NCBI RefSeq assembly: GCF_000389635.1
Contig: NC_021182.1
Location: 1,550,001-1,614,000, forward strand
Length of the DNA: 64,000 nucleotides
From: Clostridium pasteurianum BC1
Lineage (GTDB): Bacteria; Bacillota; Clostridia; Clostridiales; Clostridiaceae
Direction: 5' to 3'
In this document: piece after piece, positions 43,900-53,526 of the stretch
Layout of the letters: each line of letters begins with the position of its first letter
How positions within the stretch are numbered: the stretch's first letter is position 1
Notes under the pieces: generated by a model
The model's input: the letters and a program-made list of their open reading frames with translations, nothing else
Told to the model about the DNA's origin: nothing
The model's database searches: none
Translations under genes and position numbers: made by a program

Positions 43900-45969
43900 T
43901 TGAAGGAAAAAATAAAATCAACAAGGGAAAAGCTTTTACTAGCACTAATTTTAATTTTATCTGCAATATTAAATTTTGCAAATATAGGTATAGAAGGCTA
44001 TGCAAATACTTTTTATGCTGCTGGTGTAAAAAGCATGATGATGAACTTTAAAAATTTCTTCTTTGCATCCTATGACCCAGCTGGATTTGTAACCATTGAT
44101 AAACCGCCTTTGGGTTTCTGGATACAAACTATATTTGCAAAAATATTTGGTTTTAGCGGATGGAGTATAATACTTCCACAAGCTCTTGCAGGAGTAATTT
44201 CAGTTTGGGTTATATATTATCTTGTTAAAAGGTCTTTTGGAAGCTGTGCAGGACTAATTGCAGCACTATGTCTTGCAGTAACTCCTATATTTGTAGCATC
44301 AAGTAGAAATAATACAATAGATAATCTACTTGTTTTATCTTTAGTACTTTCATGTTGGGCTCTTTTTATAGCTGCTGAAAAAGGAAAACTAAAATACCTT
44401 ATATTAAGTTTAGTCATTGTTGGTATAGGTTTTAATATTAAGATGGTAGAAGCATATATGGTGGCTCCCGCTATATATATAACATATCTTCTTTCTTCCG
44501 CCATACCTTTTAAAAAGAGAATAAAACATCTTGTTTTAGGTACAATTGTTCTTCTAGTTGTATCATTATCTTGGGCTGTAATTGCTGATTTAGTACCTGC
44601 AAGCAATAGACCGTTTATAGGTAGTAGTACTAATAATACAGTTATGGAACTTATAATAGGTCATAATGGATTAGAGAGAATTGGACTAGGTGGAAAAAAT
44701 ACTGGTAGAGGTCAAGGCCAGCAAGGATCATTTAGAAATGAATCAAGCAAAAACCGTACTAATACTAAAACCATGACCAGGATGCAGACGGGAAGAGATA
44801 AAGGTGCTACTACGTTTCAATATGGTATGGGGGGACAGAGCTCAAATACTAGTATTGTGAGATTGTTTTCTAAAAATAATATGTCAGATCAAATAGCATG
44901 GCTCTTACCATTTGCACTAATTGGATTTGTTGTGGCAGCAATAGAGGAAAGATTTAAAAATCCATTTGATAACAAAAGAAAGTTATCCTTATTATTATGG
45001 TTCATATGGTTATTGACTGAGTTTATATATTTTAGTTTTTCAAAAAGTATAACTCACACATATTATTTAACCACAATGGCACCATCTATTGCCGCTTTGG
45101 TTGGAATTGGATTAACAGCTATGTGGAAGCTTTTCAAAGAAGATGGATGGAAGAAATGGATTTTACCAGGGGCATTTATTATAAATGGGCTGGTTGAGAT
45201 ACTTATTCTGTCCTATAACTATAGCACTTCAAATGGTTATAAAATTGTAATTTTAATAACAGGGCTTTTAGGTATTGTATTTTCAATAATTCTAGCTATA
45301 GTTAATATCACTAGAAGTAAAGATAATATTCCAGATCAAGGAAATACCAAATTAAATAAAATACTAACTGGTATTGTTTTTACAGGGATTTTAATAGCTC
45401 CAACGGTTTGGTCATTTACGCCCATGTTTCATCAAATGAATGGTAGTAGTCCTTCTGCTGGGTTAGAACTTTTTTCAAGCAAACAGCAAGGATATGGAAT
45501 GACAACTACCACTGACAACTCAAAGCTTATAAAATTTTTAGAAGCTAACAGAAAAAACGAAAAATACCTTGTTGAGGTTCCTTCAGCCATGAACTATGGT
45601 TCAGATTTAATACTTAAAACTGGTGAGCCTATATTGACACTTGGAGGATTTAGTGGATCAGATCCAATACTTACTGTAAATCAGTTTAAACAACTAGTTG
45701 ATGATGGAGATATAAGATATGCTATGGCAAGTACAGGTAATAGCAGAGGAATGGGATTTGGATTCGGAGGATCTAGCAACTCAAATAGTGCTATTATGAG
45801 CTGGATTAAAGCAAATGGGAAGGTTGTTCCAGATAGTGAATGGAAGGCTTCTTCCACAATATCAAAAAAACAAAATTCAAATCAAGGATTCGGTGGATTT
45901 TACGGTAGAACAAATGATATTGAACTATATGATTTAAATCCTACAGCTAAAACATCGGCTTTAAACTAA
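43900..45969 (+). CDS. GT39/ArnT-like membrane glycosyltransferase
   Basis: A large (about 690-residue) multi-pass enzyme. Seen: FYAAGVKSMMMNFKNFFFAS, YDPAGFVTIDKPPLGFWIQT (the catalytic D-x-P-P-L-G loop), and NTIDNLLVLSLVLSCWAL. A Gly/Gln-rich extracellular loop lies near residues 270-320, and a C-terminal soluble domain carries KFLEANRKNEKYLVEVPSA. It transfers a sugar from a polyprenyl carrier to a cell-surface acceptor. TTG 43900 is 9 bp after AGGAGG; an earlier TTG at 43858 is unlikely. Partner of GtrA and GT2. Confidence 0.82.
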   Translation: MKEKIKSTREKLLLALILILSAILNFANIGIEGYANTFYAAGVKSMMMNFKNFFFASYDPAGFVTIDKPPLGFWIQTIFAKIFGFSGWSIILPQALAGVISVWVIYYLVKRSFGSCAGLIAALCLAVTPIFVASSRNNTIDNLLVLSLVLSCWALFIAAEKGKLKYLILSLVIVGIGFNIKMVEAYMVAPAIYITYLLSSAIPFKKRIKHLVLGTIVLLVVSLSWAVIADLVPASNRPFIGSSTNNTVMELIIGHNGLERIGLGGKNTGRGQGQQGSFRNESSKNRTNTKTMTRMQTGRDKGATTFQYGMGGQSSNTSIVRLFSKNNMSDQIAWLLPFALIGFVVAAIEERFKNPFDNKRKLSLLLWFIWLLTEFIYFSFSKSITHTYYLTTMAPSIAALVGIGLTAMWKLFKEDGWKKWILPGAFIINGLVEILILSYNYSTSNGYKIVILITGLLGIVFSIILAIVNITRSKDNIPDQGNTKLNKILTGIVFTGILIAPTVWSFTPMFHQMNGSSPSAGLELFSSKQQGYGMTTTTDNSKLIKFLEANRKNEKYLVEVPSAMNYGSDLILKTGEPILTLGGFSGSDPILTVNQFKQLVDDGDIRYAMASTGNSRGMGFGFGGSSNSNSAIMSWIKANGKVVPDSEWKASSTISKKQNSNQGFGGFYGRTNDIELYDLNPTAKTSALN

Positions 45970-46024
45970 TGATTATTTGAATTTATTTTAACTATTCATC
46001 AATTAATAAATATTAAATTGCTGT

Positions 46025-46261
46025 TTAACGGTGTTGTATAGACAGTTTAAAACTTGATAAAATACCTAATGGCTGTTTATCAAACGGATTTTTATTTACT
46101 ATTAAATCAACAAATAATCTTTCTGATAAATATATAGTAAATGGAGTATCTGAAAGATTATATAGACTTATATTGGATGGACATAAAAAATAATCTGATT
46201 GTCCTCCAATATCATAGGGGATGATAATCCTGCCTAACATAAAACCCAGGGGCTGTCTCAA
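46025..46261 (-). other. Open frame beside an IS-like end
   Basis: A 78-codon minus-strand frame (GRIIIPYDIGGQSDYFLCPS, YNLSDTPFTIYLSERLF) with no ribosome site. Its first codons overlap GGGGCTGTCTCAAAATG (46250-46266), a sequence common at insertion-sequence ends. It may be the 3' part of a gene cut by a lost IS. The product is not recognised. Confidence 0.3.
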
Positions 46262-46397
46262 AATGAATATCTTATATAAAATATCAATAATAAACGTGTG
46301 TTAATTTGTAAAAAAGTATTTGAGGATACTATTTCGGATAAAATTAATATACGATTATAGTTAAAAGATTACATTCATACACAAGTATTTAAAGTTT

Positions 46398-46639
46398 GAA
46401 ATTTATAATAAAGATTTTTAGACTTAGTATAAGATATAAAAGCTAGATTATTCAATCAATAAGCTGATTAAATTTTTCCCACACTTTTCCCACAAAAGTT
46501 TCAGATAGCTATAGTTTTGTTTAGAAAGCATAAGCAAGTAAAGCCTAGTAATATCAACATTTATAAGAAAGTGCAGAAAAATAAAAGTCTATTAAAACAA
46601 ATCTGAAGGTCGAGGGTTCGACTCCCCCTGGGTGCACCA
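46398..46639. repeat. Repeat copy E with tRNA 3'-half at its end
   Basis: The left edge GAAATTTATAATAAAGATTT and the TTTTTCCCACACTTTTCCCA block match C and D. The tRNA 3' half at 46602-46639 ends the copy; the right module is absent. An IS256-family element starts 230 bp downstream, and the DNA between holds no recognised gene. Confidence 0.78.
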
Positions 46640-46872
46640 CCTAAGCCTTACAAATACTATATACTATAGTAGAATTCATTGGGATAATAAGTATATGGTT
46701 TAATTTCTAAAAGACACACTCTTTTTATAATGTGAGTTTTAATTGTATATTTAATTTCACAACACTGGTGCTAGTATAATATATTAAAACAAAGCATATA
46801 AAAAAGAGAGCTATTTTGCTTTATTTTTATGATTTTAAGTCGTACTATGAAAATTCCGTAACAAACCATATG

Positions 46873-48333
46873 AGAGTGTAAAATAATCTGTGTAAACTCC
46901 ATAAAGATGATATAATTATTCTTATTAAATGGAGGGTGCACAGATTATGTCTTTTTCAAGAAAGGAACTTATTAAACAACTTATTAAGGAAACAAAGCCT
47001 ACAAGTGCAAAAGATGTTCAAGAAACATTGAAAGATCTATTCGCCGATACGCTTAAAGAAATGTTAGAAGCGGAGCTTGATGACCATCTGGGATATTCTA
47101 AATATGACTACAAAAATAAAAATACATCTAATAGTAGAAATGGACGAAGCTCTAAAAAGGTAATTTCAGATCTTGGAGAATTTCAACTTGATGTACCAAG
47201 AGATAGAAACAGTAGTTTTGAACCGGAGGTTGTTAAGAAAAATCAAACAGATATATCTGGAATTGAAGATCAAGTTATTGGTATGTATGCAAAAGGAATG
47301 ACTACCAGAGATATTGCTACTCACTTAGAAAACATATATGGTTTTGAGGCTTCGCCTACACTAATATCTGGTATAACAGATAAAATTACTCCTATAGCTA
47401 AAGAATGGCAAAATAGACCATTAGAAGCCGTTTATCCTATAATCTTTATGGATGCCATACATTATAAAGTTAAACAGGATAATAGAGTCATAAACAAGGC
47501 TGCTTACGCAGTTATTGGAGTAAACTTAGATGGTATTAAAGAAGTTTTGGGAATTTGGATTGGAGCTAATGAAACATCAAAATACTGGCTCTTAGTATTA
47601 AATGAACTTAAAAATAGAGGGGTTAATGATATACTTATAGCTTGTGTTGATGGTCTTAATGGATTTAAAGAAGCTATTAAAGCGATTTATCCTCGTACTG
47701 AGATTCAGAGATGCATAATACATCAAATTAGAAACTCTTCTAAATATGTATCTTATAAAGATTTAAAAGCATTCAATGCAGATTTAAAACTAGTATATAC
47801 ATCTGCAACAGAAGATGCAGCCTTAGCGGAGCTAGCTAAATTTGAAGAAAAATGGGGAGATAAATATCTTATTGCTATCCGCTCATGGAAAGCTAATTGG
47901 GAAGAACTTTCTACATTCTTCAAATACCCGCCAGAGATACGAAAAATAATATATACTACCAATGCAATGGAAAGCTATAATAGACAATTAAGAAAAGTAA
48001 CCAAGAGTAAAAGCGTATTTCCTTCAGATGATGCTTTACTTAAAATGCTTTATCTAGCAACAATGGATATAAGCAAAAAGTGGACCCAATCTATACGTGG
48101 ATGGGCTCAAATACTAGCTCAATTATCTATATATTTTAGTGATAGGCTTGAAACTGTAATTTTTTAAATTTACCTATAATCTTCTAGTCATAGCTATAAT
48201 GCTTTACTGTAAAAATATATAATAAATATAAAAAACTAGGTTTTTATATTTCTAATACCAAACCTAGTTTCTCATAAAAACATCTAATTTAAAATTTCTT
48301 ATGGCAGTTTACACAAAATTATTGACAGACTCT
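46873..48333 (+). mobile_element. IS256-family insertion sequence
   Basis: Imperfect inverted ends are AGAGTGTAAAATAATCTG (from 46873) and the complement of AATTATTGACAGACTCT (to 48333); TGTGTAAACT and its partner AGTTTACACA lie inside. A stem-loop near 48232-48276 (AAACTAGGTTT / AAACCTAGTTT) follows the transposase gene. I see no clear target duplication, so the ends are approximate or the insertion is old. Confidence 0.75.
46947..48167 (+). CDS. IS256-family (Mutator-type) transposase
   Basis: About 406 residues with an intact frame. The three catalytic acids are visible: Asp in PIIFMDAIHYKVKQD, Asp in ILIACVDGLNGFKEAI, and Glu in YTTNAMESYNRQLRKVTKSK. The N-terminal KEMLEAELDDHLGYSKYDY and the SGITDKI-type HTH are family features. 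ATG 46947 is used, since GGAGG overlaps the earlier ATG 46929. It probably can still transpose the element. Confidence 0.92.
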   Translation: MSFSRKELIKQLIKETKPTSAKDVQETLKDLFADTLKEMLEAELDDHLGYSKYDYKNKNTSNSRNGRSSKKVISDLGEFQLDVPRDRNSSFEPEVVKKNQTDISGIEDQVIGMYAKGMTTRDIATHLENIYGFEASPTLISGITDKITPIAKEWQNRPLEAVYPIIFMDAIHYKVKQDNRVINKAAYAVIGVNLDGIKEVLGIWIGANETSKYWLLVLNELKNRGVNDILIACVDGLNGFKEAIKAIYPRTEIQRCIIHQIRNSSKYVSYKDLKAFNADLKLVYTSATEDAALAELAKFEEKWGDKYLIAIRSWKANWEELSTFFKYPPEIRKIIYTTNAMESYNRQLRKVTKSKSVFPSDDALLKMLYLATMDISKKWTQSIRGWAQILAQLSIYFSDRLETVIF

Positions 48334-48785
48334 AAAATAGCTCTTAAAAGGTTTCTTTTTAGTTTTATAAAATAATAGAGCGGATTTCTCCGCTCATTCC
48401 GTTTGTGAAAAGTCATGTTATTTTTAATTTATTACTATGTCCTTAAGGTTCACATCCCAAAATATACTTAGGGAAGTGATGCATAAGATTATTGTATTTT
48501 TCTTATGCGTATGGTGAACTCAAGGCCAATAACTTTAAATTTCAATAACATAATTTTCACCTCTATTCGATCGTGAAGGATCCTATCACTTATATAATTT
48601 AATATTGCCAAAGATTTCAATAATATACAATATAAAAAACTTTTATCAAAGATCTTTTCTATAATCAAAAGGAAATATAATTAAGTACTCATAATGTGAG
48701 TATCTTTTTATTTTTGTAAAAGAAGGAATAATGCAATTTTTGTAGAAAAGAGTATAGTAAAATTTATATATAGGAAGTTGATTAC
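48334..48785. other. Spacer after the IS element
   Basis: Contains GAGCGGATTTCTCCGCTC (about 48379-48396), a perfect short hairpin without a T run, and otherwise AT-rich DNA without a gene. No promoter recognised with confidence. Confidence 0.4.
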
Positions 48786-49169
48786 ATGAAAAAATATATT
48801 GGAATATTTATAATCATGTTCATAGTACTAATTTTAGTAATAACCAATACTAAGAAAACTGACTATGTAAGTTGGTTAAAAGAAAAAGCTATATCTCAAA
48901 CTAATAATGGAATAGAGCAAGGTTCAATTGAACTTTTAGGTGGTGCTGTAATTGATAGCTCCACTAAAAGCTATAATTGTATTATTTTTTCTGTTTATTC
49001 AACTAATTTGCCTAATAATCCTAATTTAGTTGTTATAGGTATACTAGGTAATTTTCTACCTATGAGTACTAATAATAATTTGCATATCTTTATTATTTAT
49101 CTAGCAGCCATATCTATTATTTCAATTTTAGTATTAAGTTTTGTGATAAGGGAAAAGAAAATAACTTGA
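48786..49169 (+). CDS. DUF4359-like membrane protein
   Basis: 127 residues: an N-terminal membrane segment or signal anchor (YIGIFIIMFIVLILVIT), a soluble stretch with KTDYVSWLKEKAISQ, and a second membrane segment near the C-terminus (IFIIYLAAISIISILVLSFV). The early TDYVSWLKE pattern is like DUF4359 proteins, of unknown role. GGAAG precedes the ATG. It ends 17 bp before the next gene. Confidence 0.55.
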   Translation: MKKYIGIFIIMFIVLILVITNTKKTDYVSWLKEKAISQTNNGIEQGSIELLGGAVIDSSTKSYNCIIFSVYSTNLPNNPNLVVIGILGNFLPMSTNNNLHIFIIYLAAISIISILVLSFVIREKKIT

Positions 49170-49186
49170 TAAAAGGAGAAAACGTT

Positions 49187-49748
49187 ATGCCAGAAAAAAT
49201 TAGAAAGCATCCTATATTAATAGAAATCGAAAACAATCTTCAAAACTATTTAAAAATTCTTACACCTTATGAAGATAAAATAAATAAAGATAGTAATTTT
49301 AAATATATTATTGCATATAGCAATCTTTTAATTAGTTATGGAGAAGAAGTTTGGTTTATTGATTGATGATTACTATAGTGGAGAGATATATAGGATTAAC
49401 ATTGAAAGTTTTAAAGTAGAATATTGTTGCGATATAGAGCCATATAATTTTCATGGATTTGAAATGGCAACTGAGAAATACATAGTCTTTCGTTCAGAAG
49501 ATCAAATACCAGATACGGAGGAAATTGTATTTATTGACTTGGAGAATAGAAAGAAAGCAGTTCTCAGAAATAGTTGGGATATAGATGAACTGGATTATAA
49601 ATTTATCTTTGATGAAGAGAAAAATCCTATATACATAGCAACGAAAAAATTCGTTAATGAAGGTGTTAAAGGTTCTGAAGAGGATAAATTGATGTGTTTT
49701 GAATGGGGAAAATTTTTAAATGAGTTAGAGTGGGATGACCTAAAATAA
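49187..49748 (+). pseudogene. Unknown protein split by a 4-bp tandem repeat
   Basis: ATG 49187 (after AAAAGGAG) opens MPEKIRKHPILIEIENN to ISYGEEVWFID, then TGA. A second frame continues DYYSGEIYRINIESFKVEYC to LNELEWDDLK (stop at 49748). The junction ATTGATTGATGATT has TGAT doubled; removing one copy gives WFIDDYYSG. The combined protein of about 186 residues has a strand-rich middle, resembling one or two propeller-like blades. No family recognised. It may be a pseudogene or a phase-variable gene. Confidence 0.5.
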
Positions 49749-49839
49749 AACGTCACATAGCAATGCATTCAAGTACGATTTGGCTGTAAGAGAGTCAATC
49801 CTTCGAAAAAGTCAAGACATATTTCTTCACCAAACCATA

Positions 49840-49924
49840 TCTAGCTAGGGGGAACGAACGTTATGACGTATATTATAAGACCAGTTCTTAAGGGGGAAAG
49901 GGGCCGCAAGGCTCCCTACCTACC
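49840..49924 (+). mobile_element. Group IIC intron 3' end remnant
   Basis: CAGTTCTTAAGGGGGAAAGG then GGCCGCAAGGCTCCCTACCT matches the end of domain V and domain VI of class C introns. Upstream DNA (49780-49880) is too degraded to show a normal domain V. It is not contiguous with the 5' piece at 41313. It precedes a GNAT gene. Confidence 0.5.
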
Positions 49925-49961
49925 TAACAATTAGTAAATATACACAAAGGGGAAATGTTAT

Positions 49962-50465
49962 ATGAATGAAACATACTTATTTGGGTTTACAGAGGCAAAA
50001 GAGAATGAACTGAAGATAATGTTGGATATTTATAATCATTACATAGTGAATTCTACAGCCACATTTGATTGGGATAAAATCACATTAGAAGAATTCAAAA
50101 ATCGTATATTCCTGAACAATAATAAATATAAAATATTTTTAATTTATATTAATAATGAATTGATAGGTTTCTGTTTCTTAACACGATTTCGAGAAAAAAT
50201 AGCCTATGATAAGACTGTAGAATTAGGGTTATATTTAAAACCTCAATTCACAGGAAAAGGATATGGTAAAGAAATAGTCAGATATATGGAAAATATAGCG
50301 AGACTAAATCAATTTGAAACTATAATTGTATCTATTTCCGGAGAGAATGTTGCAAGTCTTAAATTATTCAGAAAGTTGGAATATGAACAATGTTCGCATT
50401 ACAAAGGTATTGCTATAAAATTTGGAAGGAAAATAGATATAATGGATTTCCAAAAAGTAATTTGA
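49962..50465 (+). CDS. GNAT N-acetyltransferase (PAT-like)
   Basis: 167 residues. IYNHYIVNSTATFDWDKIT resembles phosphinothricin-type acetyltransferases. Motif A is LGLYLKPQFTGKGYGKEIV, and SISGENVASLKLFRKLEYEQ is motif B. AAGGGG precedes the ATG. The substrate is not known. The gene sits alone after the intron remnant. Confidence 0.75.
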   Translation: MNETYLFGFTEAKENELKIMLDIYNHYIVNSTATFDWDKITLEEFKNRIFLNNNKYKIFLIYINNELIGFCFLTRFREKIAYDKTVELGLYLKPQFTGKGYGKEIVRYMENIARLNQFETIIVSISGENVASLKLFRKLEYEQCSHYKGIAIKFGRKIDIMDFQKVI

Positions 50466-50600
50466 TAAGGTATAACAAGACATAATAATTGTAACTATTC
50501 AATAGCCAAAGTAGAGGTTTGATTCTAGTGAAATTGGACAATTTATGAGTGAAGTCTTAGCTTACGGTACTGCTGTTATAATTGAAAAGGATTAGGGACT

Positions 50601-50837
50601 ATGGTAAAAGCATTATTTTTTTATATTTTGATCCAATTATGTTTTCTTATTTTAGCTGTTATATCCTTAGTAGTTTGGGATAAAAGGTATAAGAAAAACC
50701 ATGGATTAAATATTCCTGCAGGCTTTGAGAAAACTGAAGAGATAATTGTGGACCCAAGCAATGGTAAAAAGTCCAGAGTTTATTATAATCCTAGTACAGG
50801 AGAGAGATTTTATCATGAAGAATATAGTGATCGTTAA
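50601..50837 (+). CDS. Small single-pass membrane protein
   Basis: 78 residues: an N-terminal membrane segment (ALFFYILIQLCFLILAVISL), then a basic patch and a C-terminal tail VDPSNGKKSRVYYNPSTGER that looks like a folded beta hairpin. No family recognised. Short open pieces on either side (50527-50595, ending in FMSEVLAYGTAVIIEKD; 50872-50988, ending in YYIGELTASVAGIIAMA) look like tails of lost genes. Confidence 0.5.
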   Translation: MVKALFFYILIQLCFLILAVISLVVWDKRYKKNHGLNIPAGFEKTEEIIVDPSNGKKSRVYYNPSTGERFYHEEYSDR

Positions 50838-51020
50838 ATTCTCTCGTATACCTATAGAAAAATAGCTTTATGAAAATATAGCAGATTCTATTTGGCTGAG
50901 TGATGAAGTTGCTGTAAAAGACATAATGCAACTGTATTATATTGGAGAGTTAACAGCAAGCGTTGCAGGTATAATTGCTATGGCTTAATATAAAATGTTG
51001 TACATATGGAGGTATTTATT

Positions 51021-52745
51021 TTGAAAAAGATATTTATCAATTATTTATCAAATATATTTTTATTAGTAATAGGATTTTCAGGTATAATAATTGTTAATTT
51101 TGCTACACATGGCAGATATAAGTATCTTTTTTTATTAATACCTTTAGTATGTATATTAGCAGCAGTATTATATGTAAGGCAAATTTTAATTTTAAAAGAA
51201 ACACTTAATGAATTTACTAGGAGATGGGGGAAAAGAGTAGATAGAAAAAGAAATTTTCATAATATAAGACATGCTTTCGATTATATAAAATCCCAAAAAG
51301 ATTTTTATTTGGATGATCAAACTTGGAGTGATCTTACTATGGATGAGGTTTTTTCTATTGTAGATAGGACATTGACATCTCCAGGTGAAGAAATATTATA
51401 TAGTATACTTAAAACTCCAATATTTGATGAAGAAATATTAAAAAATAGAGATAAAATTATAAGTGTATTTGAAAAAAATATAGAATCAAGAGAGTCTTTA
51501 GCTCTGGAACTTATAAAAATTAATAAAAAAGATAAAGTTGATATACCGTCATTATTATGGAAAGATATAGATATGGATCTGAGATGGAAACCAATATGTA
51601 AAGTATTGAGCATTATCCCATATATAGTACCTGTAATAATATTGCTGGCTTTCAAAGATATAAGGGTAATGATTGCAACATATATAGTTCTTATTATTAT
51701 AAATATATTAATACATATTAAACTTAATAATAAAATTTATATGTATTCTTCTTCTATTGGATATCTAAATAATTTAATATGCGCATCAAATAAAATTTCT
51801 AAATTAGACATAAAAGAATTGAGAGATTATAAAGAAATACTTAATCAGTGTCTAAAACCAGTAAAAAGCATAAGTAAAAAAGCTTATCAAGTTAACAGAA
51901 TAGAAGGTACAGGTAATGCTTTTACTGAATTATTCTATATGATTTCTCTAATTAAAGAAAATGAATTTTTTTCATGTATAAAAGTTATAAATAACCATAA
52001 AAAGGATTTAAAAAAAATTTATATAAGTATTGGGGAATTAGATGCTTTTTTATCTATAGCTTCCTATAGGTGCAGTTTGAATAATTACTGTAATCCTCAG
52101 TTTACGAGTAGAAGTAAATATTTTAGTGCTGAGGATATAATACATCCACTTCTAGAAAAAGCTGTACCAAATTCAATTAGTATGGATAGCAAGGGTATAA
52201 TTTTAACTGGTTCAAATATGTCAGGAAAATCTACTTTTCTAAGAACAATAGGTGTAAATACTGTTTTAGCTCAAAGCATATATACAGTAACAGCTTCAAG
52301 TTACCATAGTGGTTTTTTTAAGGTTATGACTTCTATAAGTCCAGAAGATAACATAATGATTGGTAAAAGTTATTATTTTAGAGAAGCTGAAGCTATACTC
52401 AGAATAATACGAGAGAAAAGGGATAATTATAATATACTTTGTGTAATTGACGAAGTATTTAGAGGAACAAATCCAATCGAAAGAGTTAATGCGTCTATAG
52501 AAATATTAAATTATTTTCAAAGAAATGATATTCTTGCAATAGTTGCTACGCATGATATGGAACTTGCAGAGGAATTAAAGGATAAATATGGACTTTACTA
52601 TTTTATAGAAAATATAAATGAGCAAGGAATGATTTTTGATTATAAATTAAGAAATGGCATATGTAAAAGTAGGAATGCAGTGAAACTACTTAAAATACTT
52701 CATTACCCAAAAGAAATTATAGGAAAGATTGATGGGAATGTTTAA
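51021..52745 (+). CDS. Membrane-anchored MutS-like ATPase
   Basis: About 574 residues. Two N-terminal membrane segments (IFLLVIGFSGIIIVNFA, YLFLLIPLVCILAAVLYV) and two more near residue 200 precede a MutS core and ATPase domain. Seen: Walker A TGSNMSGKSTFLRTIGVN, SYYFREAEAILRI, Walker B CVIDEVFRGTNPIERV and AIVATHDMELAEEL. There is no mismatch-binding domain. Such MutS-related membrane proteins exist in Firmicutes with no settled role. TTG 51021 is 8 bp after GGAGG; ATG 51006 overlaps it. Confidence 0.8.
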   Translation: MKKIFINYLSNIFLLVIGFSGIIIVNFATHGRYKYLFLLIPLVCILAAVLYVRQILILKETLNEFTRRWGKRVDRKRNFHNIRHAFDYIKSQKDFYLDDQTWSDLTMDEVFSIVDRTLTSPGEEILYSILKTPIFDEEILKNRDKIISVFEKNIESRESLALELIKINKKDKVDIPSLLWKDIDMDLRWKPICKVLSIIPYIVPVIILLAFKDIRVMIATYIVLIIINILIHIKLNNKIYMYSSSIGYLNNLICASNKISKLDIKELRDYKEILNQCLKPVKSISKKAYQVNRIEGTGNAFTELFYMISLIKENEFFSCIKVINNHKKDLKKIYISIGELDAFLSIASYRCSLNNYCNPQFTSRSKYFSAEDIIHPLLEKAVPNSISMDSKGIILTGSNMSGKSTFLRTIGVNTVLAQSIYTVTASSYHSGFFKVMTSISPEDNIMIGKSYYFREAEAILRIIREKRDNYNILCVIDEVFRGTNPIERVNASIEILNYFQRNDILAIVATHDMELAEELKDKYGLYYFIENINEQGMIFDYKLRNGICKSRNAVKLLKILHYPKEIIGKIDGNV

Positions 52746-52802
52746 ATGAAAATTAATTGTTTATTATTACTGAATAACTGTTATTCTTTTATAACTTCTT
52801 TA

Positions 52803-53144
52803 TTAACCAAGAGATATGTGTAATATTTCATAAATTGTACCTAAATCATGAAGTTGGTAAGGCGTTTCTTTAAAAAAATATATTTTACTAAAGCGCCATT
52901 TGTCTGGATTATAGATAAAAGTTTCTCCAAGAATTTCATAGTTAATTTCTAAATCTAATTGTTCTTCCTTAAAAGTAGTTAAACTAGCACTTTCAGGTAT
53001 TGTGCCTGTTATTTCAAGAGCGTGTGTACTATCAGCGAAATTTGACTTTATTTTGGTGTATAATGGAATCCCAATATTAATCTGCTGCCAACCAAAAGAA
53101 TTAAGAATGTTATCATAATACCCGTCAAAGAGAAACTTATTCAT
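52803..53144 (-). CDS. Hypothetical protein
   Basis: 113 residues: NKFLFDGYYDNILNSFGWQ, SNFADSTHALEITGTIPESA, a long beta-rich middle and a final LHDLGTIYEILHIS. No membrane segment, signal or family recognised. It is convergent with the MutS-like gene. No strong ribosome site is visible, so expression is uncertain. Confidence 0.4.
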   Translation of the reverse strand: MNKFLFDGYYDNILNSFGWQQINIGIPLYTKIKSNFADSTHALEITGTIPESASLTTFKEEQLDLEINYEILGETFIYNPDKWRFSKIYFFKETPYQLHDLGTIYEILHISLG

Positions 53145-53526
53145 GCCAACATTAGTATTTCAAATATAAAAAGGAGAATATGAAGCAGATTATATAAAGG
53201 TGTGCGGTTATATAGAATATGTAATAAATAGCTATGAAGATAAAAAATATTATTTAGATCAATTTGAGAAAGACTATATCAGCAGTTTTATCAAATAAAA
53301 CCAGGAGATACCTATGATAAGTTAAAGATATGTATATAATTTAAATAAAAGAGTTGGAAGCATGATAGCAAGAATGGAGAAGTAAATATTATCGCATTAA
53401 ATTTGACATCAGAACATGCGTTTGCTATCCTATTTATAAGTAGAGGGTATTGAATAAAATTAATTCATACTTTTCATATAGATTGCAAGAATTATTTATG
53501 TAAAAGTTCTAATGGAGGAAATTTTA
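53145..53526. other. Spacer with a short gene tail
   Basis: A frame at about 53175-53299 reads EYEADYIKVCGYIEYVINSY then EDKKYYLDQFEKDY and stops, without a usable start. It may be the tail of a lost gene. The rest is AT-rich with no recognised signals. Confidence 0.35.

Noticed and set aside
46860-48345. Target-site duplication of the IS256 element
   Set aside because: The bases outside the proposed ends do not match over 8-9 bp, so I claim no duplication.
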